A DNA stretch of 64,000 nucleotides, taken from contig CAVRUZ010000005.1 in assembly GCA_963724495.1 (NCBI GenBank), positions 186,001 to 250,000 of the forward strand, read 5' to 3'. The position numbers were made by a program, and so were the translations under genes. Origin of the DNA: CAVRUZ01 sp963724495. GTDB lineage: Bacteria > Actinomycetota > Actinomycetes > Propionibacteriales > DAIQRJ01. Within the stretch, counting starts at the first letter, position 1. Every line of letters starts with the position of its first letter. The notes beneath the pieces were generated by a model. It worked only from the letters and a program-made list of their open reading frames with translations, was not told the origin of the DNA and did not search any database. Of this stretch, positions 42,155-49,966 are shown piece after piece.

Positions 42155-42640
42155 TCAGCGGCCCAGATGCGACGCGAGGATTCGCGCGATGTCCGGCGGA
42201 GCCAGGACGTCACCGCTTCCCAGGTGTGATCGGACCTGGTCCAGCGACCACCAGCTGAAACTCAGGGCTCCGCGGCTCTCCTGCTCGGAACCGACCTCGT
42301 CGGGGTCGAAGCCGCCGATGCCGGTCGTCAGCGGGTCGAGGCCGCCGACCCAGGTGGCGAAGTAGTGCTGCTGCTGGCGGTAGGCGACGTTGCCGAAGCT
42401 GAAGGCGACCTGCCCTGATCCGATCGGGCCGGTCACGTCGGTCTCGGTGAGCTGGAGCCCGGTCTCCTCCCGGACCTCCCGGATCGCCACCTGCAGCGGC
42501 GTCTCTCCAGGCTCGACGCCCCCACCGGGGAGCACCCAGTAGCCCGCCGCGGGACCGATCCCGGAGCCGTGCACCAGAAGGACGCGCTCCTCCGGGTCGA
42601 TCACCAGGACATGCGCGGCCACCAACTCGACGACATCCAC
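42155..42640 (-). CDS. Nudix hydrolase
   Basis: 161 aa. A perfect Nudix box, GX5EX7REVxEExGL, occupies residues 40-62, with Glu58-Glu59 as the metal-binding pair. The first strand is VELVAAHVLVID. Members hydrolyse nucleoside diphosphates linked to another moiety, and the sequence does not define the substrate. The GTG at 42640 has GGAGGG 8 nt upstream. It ends 5 bp from the GAF-ANTAR stop with no room for a terminator. Its promoter region overlaps the end of the GNAT gene at 42755 by little. Confidence 0.9.
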   Translation of the reverse strand: MDVVELVAAHVLVIDPEERVLLVHGSGIGPAAGYWVLPGGGVEPGETPLQVAIREVREETGLQLTETDVTGPIGSGQVAFSFGNVAYRQQQHYFATWVGGLDPLTTGIGGFDPDEVGSEQESRGALSFSWWSLDQVRSHLGSGDVLAPPDIARILASHLGR

Positions 42641-42754
42641 GCGAGCTGCCCTCCGAGCATCCGCGACCGGATGAAAACGATCGGGTCACGGTAGACGAGG
42701 CGACATGCCTCAGCCCATGGCCGGGTGTGCACCGACACCGACCCGTTACGAAAG

Positions 42755-43669
42755 TCAGGACAGCGTGATCCCCAGATTCACCCACGTCGAGGTCACCTGC
42801 ATTCCGAGCTTCAGATACAGATCGAGTGCGCCGGTGCGCGAATCGGTCGACAGCTCCGAGCGGTGCGAGCCGTGCTCCCTCGCGACCGCGAACGAATCGG
42901 CCAGCAGCGCCCGCGCGAGGCCGCGTCGGCGCTGGTCGGCACGAACCGCGAGCTTGGCGACGTACGCGCAGCCCTCGGCGATCACGACGTGCGAGATGCC
43001 GACCACCTGCTCGTGTGGGTCGACGGCGACGCGGAGCATCCACGGCTCGAAGCCCGGCCGGTCGACGACACTGGAACTCCAGTCGTCGAACGGTTGTCGG
43101 TCCCGCACAGACCACTCCAGGAACGCGTCCTCGGCAACGGTCCAGGCGGCCGTGTGCTCGTTGGGCTCTGCGGCCCGGACCGAGTACCCGTCCGGGAGCG
43201 GCTGAGCGTGGACGGCGCTCCCCTCGGGCAGGGCCAACACCCACGAGGTCCAACGCGGCTCGTATCCCAACGAGCGCAACAGCTTCTCTCCGGCCGAGCC
43301 CTCGAGCACCGGCATGCCGATCGTGGTGTCACCGTGTCGGCGCGCCGTCTCCTGCGTCCACGCCGCGAGCGCGGTGCCGAGGCCGCGGCCACGAAAGTCG
43401 GGGTCGACCGCCGCGTCGCCGCGACCGTTCCCGCTGACCTCCGCATAGGCGACGAGCCGTGGGCCCTCGAAGATGCCGATCGTCCGGGCCGAGGTGTCGA
43501 ACGACGGTCGCTGCCAATCGCCGACGATGTCGGCCTCTTCGATCATCGCCTCGCCGAGGTCGAAGACCTCCTGGGCAGCGATGACGTCGGCCACCGCACC
43601 GGCGTCGGCGAGCGTCAGTGGCCGCGTGGTCAGGCCTACAGGAACGTCCACAGCGCAAGGGAAGCGCAT
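42755..43669 (-). CDS. Tandem GNAT-family acetyltransferase
   Basis: 304 aa carrying two GNAT folds. The first has motif A as DPDFRGRGLGTALAAW (about residues 82-97). The second has KLAVRADQRRRGLARALLADSF (about 237-258), where QRRRGLA is the acetyl-CoA pyrophosphate loop. Double-GNAT proteins include MshD-like (mycothiol synthase) enzymes, but at this length and motif pattern I will not call it mshD. The ATG at 43669 starts the best-conserved segment; no strong ribosome binding site is seen. A large hairpin repeat separates it from rplI. Confidence 0.82.
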   Translation of the reverse strand: MRFPCAVDVPVGLTTRPLTLADAGAVADVIAAQEVFDLGEAMIEEADIVGDWQRPSFDTSARTIGIFEGPRLVAYAEVSGNGRGDAAVDPDFRGRGLGTALAAWTQETARRHGDTTIGMPVLEGSAGEKLLRSLGYEPRWTSWVLALPEGSAVHAQPLPDGYSVRAAEPNEHTAAWTVAEDAFLEWSVRDRQPFDDWSSSVVDRPGFEPWMLRVAVDPHEQVVGISHVVIAEGCAYVAKLAVRADQRRRGLARALLADSFAVAREHGSHRSELSTDSRTGALDLYLKLGMQVTSTWVNLGITLS

Positions 43670-43729
43670 GGACTGCTGCCCGGCCACGGGATTTCGCCGC
43701 AATCAGGCGGTCCCGGTGTCCAACGGTCA

Positions 43730-43791
43730 GTCGAGAGGGCGCAATCTGGTCGCCTGCGGGCCTCGCAGGCGACAGATTGCGCGCACTCGAC
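43730..43791. repeat. Hairpin repeat C (GAGTGGGCGC family)
   Basis: Arms of about 28 bp run almost without a break: GTCGAGAGGGCGCAATCTGG... and its complement ...CAGATTGCGCGCACTCGAC, with loop GGGCCTC. The right arm closely matches hairpin B at 4293-4347, 39 kb away. It lies 36 bp downstream of the rplI stop region. Confidence 0.8.
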
Positions 43792-43826
43792 GGGCGTTGC
43801 GAGCGCCTCGAGCCGGGCGGACCCGG

Positions 43827-44273
43827 TCAGGCCTTGATGACCTCGACCCGGACGTCGGCGGTGAGGTCGTCGTGCACGCTGACGATCACCTGGTGCGCGC
43901 CGATCGTCTTGAGTGGCTGGGCGATCTGGATGCGTCGCTTGTCGACCGAGGGGCCACCGGCGGTAGCGATCGCCTGCGCGATCTCGGTGACCGACACGGC
44001 ACCGAACAGCCGACCACCCTGCGCGGAACGGGCCGGCACGACCACGTGCAGGTTCTCCAGCCGGTTCTTGATCTCGGTGGCCTCGTCGATGTCGTGCACG
44101 GTGCGCAGCTGACGAGCCTTCTGGATCGACTCGATCTGCCGCTCCCCGCCTTTGGTCCACTTGACGCCGAGGCCGCGCGGCATCAGGTAGTTGCGTCCGT
44201 AGCCGTCCTTGACCTCGACGATGTCACCGGGAGTGCCGAGGCCTGCGACCTCGTGCGTGAGGATCAACTTCAT
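43827..44273 (-). CDS. rplI: 50S ribosomal protein L9
   Basis: 148 aa, normal length. The N-terminal RNA-binding domain has MKLILTHEVAGLG, then YGRNYLMPRGL (about residues 25-35). A connecting helix leads to the C-terminal domain (about 70-148). It binds domain V of 23S rRNA at the base of the L1 stalk and limits frameshifting. It is the last gene of rpsF-ssb-rpsR-rplI, 12 bp after rpsR; GGGAG precedes its ATG at 44273. Hairpin repeat C lies just downstream and may be the operon terminator. Confidence 0.97.
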   Translation of the reverse strand: MKLILTHEVAGLGTPGDIVEVKDGYGRNYLMPRGLGVKWTKGGERQIESIQKARQLRTVHDIDEATEIKNRLENLHVVVPARSAQGGRLFGAVSVTEIAQAIATAGGPSVDKRRIQIAQPLKTIGAHQVIVSVHDDLTADVRVEVIKA

Positions 44274-44285
44274 CGTCTCGTCTCC

Positions 44286-44522
44286 CTACCGGGCCGTGCT
44301 CGTGTACGGCAGCAGCGCCATCTCGCGCGCGTTCTTCACCGCGGTGGCGACGTCGCGCTGGTGCTGGGTGCAGTTGCCGGTGACCCGGCGGGCGCGGATC
44401 TTGCCGCGGTCGGAGATGAACTTCCGCAGCAGGCCGGTGTCCTTGTAGTCGATGGAGACCTCGGTCTCCCGGCAGAACTGGCAGACCTTCTTCTTCGGCT
44501 TGCGTACTGGTGGTTTGGGCAT
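44286..44522 (-). CDS. rpsR: 30S ribosomal protein S18
   Basis: 78 aa. It has a basic N-terminus, PKPPVRKPKKK, then VCQFCRETEVSIDYKDTG and the conserved LLRKFISDRGKIRARRVTG. Cys15 and Cys18 form a CxxC; with no third and fourth Cys visible, this may be the Cys+-type or partial zinc form. S18 heterodimerises with S6 on the 30S platform. GGAG is 8-12 nt before the ATG at 44522. It lies 62 bp after ssb. Confidence 0.97.
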   Translation of the reverse strand: MPKPPVRKPKKKVCQFCRETEVSIDYKDTGLLRKFISDRGKIRARRVTGNCTQHQRDVATAVKNAREMALLPYTSTAR

Positions 44523-44584
44523 TGCCTACTCCAAGTGCCAAGTGATGGGGGTGCTGCGATGGGCCGGCGCCGGCCGGCCGCTGA

Positions 44585-45127
44585 TCAGAACGGGGGCTCG
44601 TCGGAGACGCCGCCGCCGGTGTTCCAGGCGTCGCCGCCCGTCGGCCGGTTGCCGCCGCTCTGTGGTGCCGATGCCCATGGGTCGTCGGTGCCGCCGCTGG
44701 CAGGCGCGTCCCGGCCCGCGGGAGCATTGCCGCCGAAGCTGCTGCCGCCCTGGCCGCCGGAGCGACTGACCTTGTTCACCTTTGCGGTGGCGTTGCGCAG
44801 GCTGGGCCCGACCTCGTCGGCGTCGATCTCGAAGACCGTGCGCCGCTCACCCTCGCGGGTCTCGAACGAACGCGACTTCAGCCGGCCGTTGACGATCACG
44901 CGGGTGCCGCGCTGTAGCGACTCGGCGACGTTCTCAGCGGCCTGCCGCCAGACGTTGCAAGTGAGGAACAGCGTGTCGCCGTCTTTCCACTCGTTGGTCT
45001 GGCGGTCGAAGTTGCGCGGCGTCGAAGCCACGCGGAACGACGCGACCGCGGCACCCGAGGGGGTGAAGCGCAGCTCGGGATCGTCGACGAGGTTGCCGAT
45101 GATGGTGATGTTGGTTTCGCCGGCCAT
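44585..45127 (-). CDS. ssb: Single-stranded DNA-binding protein
   Basis: 180 aa. The OB fold (about residues 3-110) has the GNLVDDPELRFTPSGAAVASFRVAS segments in order and the VWRQAAENVAESLQRGTRVIVNGRL strand. A Gly/Pro/Ser-rich linker (about 125-170) and the acidic C-terminal peptide (Asp-Glu-Pro-Pro-Phe, ending Phe180) that recruits replication and repair proteins follow. It starts 2 bp after the rpsF stop; its ribosome binding site GGGAG lies inside rpsF. It is the essential SSB in the usual actinobacterial position. Confidence 0.97.
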   Translation of the reverse strand: MAGETNITIIGNLVDDPELRFTPSGAAVASFRVASTPRNFDRQTNEWKDGDTLFLTCNVWRQAAENVAESLQRGTRVIVNGRLKSRSFETREGERRTVFEIDADEVGPSLRNATAKVNKVSRSGGQGGSSFGGNAPAGRDAPASGGTDDPWASAPQSGGNRPTGGDAWNTGGGVSDEPPF

Positions 45128-45129
45128 GC

Positions 45130-45417
45130 CTACTTCTCCCGTCGCAGGACCTTGGTGCGCAGCACGTTCTCGTTCAGGCCGAGCTGGCGGTCGAGTTCGG
45201 CCACCGCCTCGGAGCTGCAGCTGATGTCGAGGACGGCGTAGATGCCGTCGCTCTTCTTGTTGATCTCGTAGGCGAGCTTGCGACGTCCCCAGACGTCGAC
45301 CCGCTCGACCGACCCACCGTCGGCGCGTACCAGGTTGAGGTACGTGTCCAGTGACGGCGCGACGGTGCGCTCGTCGAGATCGGAGTCGAGAATGAGCATG
45401 AGCTCGTAGTGACGCAT
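45130..45417 (-). CDS. rpsF: 30S ribosomal protein S6
   Basis: 95 aa ferredoxin-like S6. It begins MRHYELMLILDSDLDE, has the WGRRKLAYEINKKSDGIYAVLDI strand segments, and ends NVLRTKVLRREK. It pairs with S18 and binds 16S rRNA on the platform. A strong AAGGAGGTGG precedes the ATG at 45417 but lies in a foldable leader (next entry). First gene of the operon. Confidence 0.97.
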   Translation of the reverse strand: MRHYELMLILDSDLDERTVAPSLDTYLNLVRADGGSVERVDVWGRRKLAYEINKKSDGIYAVLDISCSSEAVAELDRQLGLNENVLRTKVLRREK

Positions 45418-45475
45418 GTCGAAGCCACCTCCTTCGGACTAGGCGGCCGGGGACGTTCCCCGGCAGGAGGCTCGT
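45418..45475 (-). promoter_or_regulatory. rpsF leader with Shine-Dalgarno-masking structure (candidate S6:S18 site)
   Basis: In the minus-strand RNA, AGCCTCCT (complement of about 45465-45472) can pair with the ribosome-binding AGGAGG (complement of 45428-45433), closing a domain. Inside is a 7-bp hairpin, CCGGGGA-ACG-TCCCCGG (45447-45463), and next to it an unpaired CCGCC. S6:S18 leaders known from other bacteria have a hairpin with a CCG bulge, so this fits an autoregulatory site. Confidence 0.5.
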
Positions 45476-45624
45476 AAGCGTCGGCCGTACAGCTGCTGAA
45501 ACAGGTACAGATTCAGGAGCCGGCAGGCCAGTCGCAGAGTCTACGGGCGCCCACAGACATCGGGCGAATCCGAAGCCAGCGAGCCCGGGAGCGCCACGCA
45601 GCGATGGCCCGAGGCTCGTGCGGA

Positions 45625-46476
45625 TCAGGCGAAGCCCACGCGGGACTTCAGCACCTGCCACCGGCTGACGTGCTCGACGGCGCCTGGCCCCACGCCGAAC
45701 TTGCCGACCGCCCTCCGCATCAGGTGCAGCCCGGCCATTCCCGGCAGCTCGTCCATCTTGGCGTCGATCCGCTCGATCAGGTCGGCACCCTGCGGCCCGC
45801 CCATGAGGTAGTCGAGCACGAAGGCCGTCTCCTCCTTGGGCTCGATGCCTGACCCGACCGGTGCCCAGGCCAGCTTCATCGCGAACCTGGTGAGGCGGCG
45901 GGCAGCCCCGGACTTGGCCAGTCGGTCCTTGGCCTGGCTCGCGTAGAAGGCGAGATGCCGGCTCTCCTGCGACTGCACGCGCCGGAGCAGCTTGGTGAGT
46001 TCGGGATGCTGCTCGCGGTCGATCATCCGCTGGTAGGCGGCGTGGGCCGACCACTCGTTGATGGCGCCCCAGGACATGTGCACGGCCACGAAGTCGTCGC
46101 CGATGATGTTCGCGGCGAGCGCCTGGTTGATCGGCGCCACCCGGTCGCGGAACCCTTGCGACATGCGCACCTTGCGGATGTGGCGGTAATCGGCGTCCTG
46201 ACCGTGCACGCGCAGGACCTTGTCGAGGGCTTCGCCGTGCCAGAACTCCTCGAACGCCCAGTGCGTGAGGAACGCGGTCACCTCGGGATCCTTGTGGGAA
46301 GGCGTCACCAGTAGGTCGCGCAGGTAACAGATCGTGTGGCTCTCCACGTCGGACATGTAGCGAAGCGTCCGCAGGGCTTCGGCGGACAGCGGCCTGTCCT
46401 TGAACGCCTCGTAGTCGACGTCGTCTACCTTGACGCGCGCCGAGGTGCTGGCGAAACGCTGGATGTCGAACGGCAC
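45625..46476 (-). CDS. Ferritin-like diiron protein
   Basis: 283 aa, helical. The first iron-binding motif is HWAFEEFWHGE (Glu-x2-His, about residues 70-80) and the second QSQESRHLAFY (about 171-181), with NEWSAHAAYQ between them. This EExxH spacing is that of ferritin-like and acyl-ACP-desaturase-like diiron enzymes. A desaturase role cannot be excluded. AAGGAAGG precedes the GTG at 46476. The in-frame extension to 46638 is unlikely. It is divergent from the EamA gene, 200 bp away. Confidence 0.82.
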   Translation of the reverse strand: MPFDIQRFASTSARVKVDDVDYEAFKDRPLSAEALRTLRYMSDVESHTICYLRDLLVTPSHKDPEVTAFLTHWAFEEFWHGEALDKVLRVHGQDADYRHIRKVRMSQGFRDRVAPINQALAANIIGDDFVAVHMSWGAINEWSAHAAYQRMIDREQHPELTKLLRRVQSQESRHLAFYASQAKDRLAKSGAARRLTRFAMKLAWAPVGSGIEPKEETAFVLDYLMGGPQGADLIERIDAKMDELPGMAGLHLMRRAVGKFGVGPGAVEHVSRWQVLKSRVGFA

Positions 46477-46680
46477 GAGAGGCCTTCCTTGGTGACGAGC
46501 CCGGCCACACGGAAGCGGGCTGGTTCCGCGATTGTTCCCGCCCAGGATGGGTTCGACAAACCCGCTCGTCGAGGTCTTGGCCGACCCATGATGCGGCCGG
46601 CCTCCAAACGCCGGATCTCGGGGTCCGCAGCCGCACACATACCGGGTATTCCGGTCTTGCCGCCCATACGCTGACCAGCT

Positions 46681-47553
46681 GTGGACTCCACCGCGCTAGC
46701 GCTCGTCCTCTCGGCGGCGCTGATCCACGCGGGGTGGAATCTCGCGGCCAAGCGCGTTCCCGGCGGAGGCGCGCTGTTCGTCTGGTGCTACTACACCGTC
46801 GGCGCGGTGGTGTTCCTGCCGGTGTTGGCGATCCTGCTGCTGACCCGCTCCTACGAGCCGCGGCCGGTCTGGGTGCTGGCGATCCTCGGCAACGCCGTCC
46901 TGCACATCGCCTACGGAGTCGTCCTGCAACGTGGCTACACGGTCGGTGACCTCAGCGTCGTGTACCCCTTGGCGCGAGGAACGGGCCCGTTGCTGTCCGG
47001 AGCGTTCGCCGTCGTGGTGTTGCACGAGCGACCCGGCCCGGTCGCGCTCTTCGGCGGACTCCTCATCGTGGTGGGGGTTCTGGTGATCGGATTCGGTCAA
47101 CCGGCTGCGGCCGGGCAAGAGCCGTCCAGGCGGAGGCTCGGCATCGCCTTCGGCGTACTGACCGGGGCCGTGATCGCCGCGTACACGCTCTGGGACGCGC
47201 ATTCGGTCACCGCTCTCGCGGTGCCACCGGTCATCTACTTCGGCGCCGCGACGCTCCTGCAGAGCACGCTGATGCTGCCGATGGCGCTCCGGTACCGGCC
47301 GCGGACCGCCCGCATCTGGCACGCCCACAAGGTCGAGGCGATCATCATCGGGATCGCATCCCCGGTGGCCTACCTGCTCGTGCTGTTCGCGTTGCAACGC
47401 GCGCCGGTGAGCCTGGTGGCACCGGCCCGCGAGGTCAGCATCGTCTTCGGCGGCCTGCTCGGCTGGCTGGTCCTGCACGAGCCCAATCCCGCGCGCCGGT
47501 TGGCCGGTGCGGTCGTCGTCCTGGTCGGCATCGCCGCGATCGCCCTCGGCTAG
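46681..47553 (+). CDS. EamA-family (DMT) permease
   Basis: 290 aa with ten predicted membrane helices in two EamA repeats. The first begins ALALVLSAALIHAGWNLAAKR and ends with the GTGPLLSGAFAVVVLHERP segment (about residues 100-118); the second mirrors it with GGLLGWLVLHEPNPARRL. DMT permeases export amino acids, nucleosides or other small metabolites. The GTG at 46681 follows a TACGCT box 8 nt upstream and looks leaderless. It is not obviously linked to the ribosomal-protection GTPase downstream, which has its own promoter. Confidence 0.85.
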   Translation: MDSTALALVLSAALIHAGWNLAAKRVPGGGALFVWCYYTVGAVVFLPVLAILLLTRSYEPRPVWVLAILGNAVLHIAYGVVLQRGYTVGDLSVVYPLARGTGPLLSGAFAVVVLHERPGPVALFGGLLIVVGVLVIGFGQPAAAGQEPSRRRLGIAFGVLTGAVIAAYTLWDAHSVTALAVPPVIYFGAATLLQSTLMLPMALRYRPRTARIWHAHKVEAIIIGIASPVAYLLVLFALQRAPVSLVAPAREVSIVFGGLLGWLVLHEPNPARRLAGAVVVLVGIAAIALG

Positions 47554-47598
47554 AGCCCCGGCAGCCCGAAATCCCTTGCCGAGGGCCCATCCCGGGTC

Positions 47599-47604
47599 TA
47601 GCGT
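47599..47604 (+). promoter_or_regulatory. -10 box (TAGCGT) for the attenuator-controlled transcript
   Basis: TAGCGT would start transcription near 47611, leaving a leader of about 115 nt that contains the small reading frame at 47663 and the masking hairpin. No convincing -35 was found. Confidence 0.35.
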
Positions 47605-47662
47605 CAAAGGACTCGGGCAGGCCGTGCCCGTTCATCGAATCCTCCGACAGGAAGGCACGCGC

Positions 47663-47761
47663 GTGGGCCGGTACCTCGAAACAACCCATCTCCTATCCGG
47701 GATCGCGGTTTTCGAGGAAGTCCTCCATGCAGCATCAGCCCAGTACCACGATCGGCCCTAA
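47663..47761 (+). CDS. Putative 32-residue leader peptide of the ribosomal-protection GTPase
   Basis: GTG at 47663 with AGGAAGG 7-9 nt upstream encodes about 32 residues (starting with a GRYLETTHL-like segment) and ends at 47761, overlapping the main gene start (47727) in another frame. Codons 4-7 form the 5' arm of an 8-bp hairpin, CCTCGAAA (47674-47681) with TTTCGAGG (47710-47717), whose 3' arm holds the GAGG of the main gene's ribosome binding site. A ribosome stalled early in this frame would free it. This is the logic of drug-inducible translational attenuation. Inferred only. Confidence 0.4.
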   Translation: MGRYLETTHLLSGIAVFEEVLHAASAQYHDRP

Positions 47762-49779
47762 GCGCACGCCGATCGGGTCTCCCTGCACGACCATCGGGAT
47801 CGTCGCCCACGTCGACGCCGGCAAGACCAGCCTCACCGAGCGCCTGCTGTTCGACACGGGCGTCACCGACCACCTCGGTGCGGTCGACGCCGGTGACACC
47901 CAGACCGACAGCGGTGACATCGAGCGTCGACGCGGGCATCACCATCCGCACGGGCGTCGTCGCCTTCCACCTGGGCGACCTGCGGGTGACGCTGGTCGAC
48001 ACACCAGGGCACGCCGAGTTCGTCGCCGAGGTGGAGCGTGCTCTCGCCGTGCTCGACGCCGCCGTCCTGGTCGTGTCGGCGGTGGAGGGCATCCAGTCGC
48101 ACACCCGGTTGCTGATGAAGAGCCTGACCGGCCTCGGGATTCCCACCGTCCTGTTCGTCAACAAGCTGGACCGGCGGGCCGCTCGCACCGACGACCTCGT
48201 CGCCGACATACGTGACCGGCTGACTGCCGGAGTTCTCCCGGTGAACGTCGCGACCGCACCGGGCACCCCGGAGGTCAGCATCGAGAGCCGCTGGCCGGAT
48301 CATCCCGAACTGCTCGGCGAGGCCGTGCAGCTCCTCGCCCTGCATGACGACGCGATGCTGCGGGCGGTGGTGGACGGCCCACCGCCGAGCTTGGCGGCGA
48401 TCCGGTCGGCACTGCGCGAACAGGTGCGGCTGGGCAAGGTCCACCCGCTGGTCATGGGCTCGGCCAGAACAGGCGTCGGCGTGGCGGACCTCCTCACCGT
48501 CGTCCGCGAGCTGATGCCTCGGGCCGAGTCGCATCCGGACGCCCCACCACGCGGTCGGGTGTTCGCTTTCGACCGGTCGGCCGGCAGGGGAAAGGCGGCT
48601 CGGCCGCTGGTGCGCCTCGACCAGGGAATGCTGCGCGTGCGCGACCACGTCAGCCTGCTGCGGCACCTGCGCGACGGCGGCATCGACGTGACCCGCCACC
48701 GCGTGACCAAGGTGGAGGTCATCGGCGGCGACGGGGCCACCGCCCGCGGCGGTGACATCGTCCGGCTCACCGGGCTGGGTGCCGTGCAGGTGGGCGATGC
48801 CTTGCGGGCCGACTCCGCCCCGGAGGCCGATGACGAGGTCGGGGCCGACGGAAACGTCGTGGACCTGCGCGGCCTGGCAGCGCTGCCGAGGCCGGACCTG
48901 CAGACCGTCGTCCGGCCGCGGGACCCGGCTGACGCGCCCCGGATGTTCCAGGCGCTCGGCGAGCTGGGTGCCCAGGACCCGCTGATCAGCGTGGACGTCG
49001 CGGACGAGGGTGCGGCGCGAGTCCTGCTCTTCGGGGAGGTCCAACAGGAGGTGCTGGGCGCCACGCTGGCCGAGGAGTACGGCGTCGACGTGACGTTCGA
49101 GGACGCACAGTTGCGCCACCTGGAGCGGCCGATCGGCACCGGAACGGGTCGCTGCGACGGCTATCCCCTCGGGATGAGCGCAGTGGTGGGTTTCCGGATC
49201 GACCCGGGGCCACCCGGGTCGGGGCTGACCTACCAGGTGGAGTCGGAGGTCGGCTCCCTGCTGGTGTCGTTCCATACGGCGATCAGGGACACCGTGCGGC
49301 AGAGCCTGGCGCAGGGCCTGTCCGGCTGGCCGGTCACCGACATCGTCGTCAGCGTGGTGGAGACCGCGTACGACTCGGTGTCCTCGACCGCCGGAGACTT
49401 CCGCCGGGCGACTCCGCTCGCGCTGTTCGCGGCGCTGCGACGGGCCGGGACCCAGGTGTACGAGCCGCTGCACGCCTTCGACCTGGAGATCCCGCCGGAC
49501 TGTGTCGGGCCGGTGCTGGCCGCCCTCAACCGGCACGAGGCCCAGGTCACGGAGTCGGCCACCGCCGGCACGGTCTGGCGGGTACGCGGCGAGATCCCGC
49601 TGCGTCGCATCCCCACGCTGCGGCACGCACTCCCCGGCCTCACCCGGGGCGAGGCCGCCTGGGTGGCTGTTCCGGGCGGTGATCGCCGGCTCCAGGCCGC
49701 CGAGGCACCCACCGCCCCGCGTCACGACGGGAACCCACTCGACGAGGAGACCTACCTGCGCTACCTCCGCGGCTGGTGA
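47727..49779 (+). pseudogene. Tetracycline-resistance ribosomal-protection-type GTPase (TetM/OtrA family), frameshifted
   Basis: About 684 aa when repaired, a translation-factor GTPase resembling EF-G. G1 is AHVDAGKTSLTERLL (about residues 27-41), G2 RRGITIRTG, G3 DTPGHAEF, G4 NKLDR. EF-G-like domains II-V follow. The C-terminus, NPLDEETYLRYL, resembles Otr(A)-type protection proteins more than EF-G. TetM/OtrA proteins eject tetracycline from the ribosome. An extra base in the GGG run at 47934-47936 breaks the frame between G1 and G2. The ATG at 47727 has GAGGAAG 6 nt upstream, in the 3' arm of a hairpin that can mask it. Confidence 0.78.
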
Positions 49780-49802
49780 GCCCGGCTGCGGGCAGGTAAA
49801 GA

Positions 49803-49840
49803 GGCCCGGCGGCAGCACGGGGGCACAGGGCCGCCGGGCC
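49803..49840 (+). terminator. Terminator after the ribosomal-protection gene
   Basis: A perfect 11-bp stem, GGCCCGGCGGC/GCCGCCGGGCC, with a 16-nt loop is followed by CACTTTCGTT. It sits 24 nt after the stop. Confidence 0.75.
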
Positions 49841-49953
49841 CACTTTCGTTGGTACCCATGTGATCGGCTTCCACACCTGCCGGGCGGAAGTCATGTCGGC
49901 GATATCCAGGCCCGGCAGCTGACCGTCGAGCGTTTAGCTACCAGCATTCTGGC

Positions 49954-49959
49954 TACCGT
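49954..49959 (+). promoter_or_regulatory. -10 box (TACCGT) of a leaderless promoter
   Basis: TACCGT ends 7 nt before the ATG of the alcohol dehydrogenase at 49967. Confidence 0.45.
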
Positions 49960-49966
49960 CGCCCGT

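Noticed and set aside
43730..43791. Simple rplI terminator
   Set aside because: It may terminate the operon, but the near-identical arm at 4293-4347 shows that it belongs to a repeat family, so I list it as a repeat.
44585..46636. A 683-codon continuous minus-strand frame containing ssb
   Set aside because: It reads through rpsF and the ferritin-like gene in the wrong frame. Only the last 180 codons, starting at 45127 with their own ribosome binding site, are SSB.
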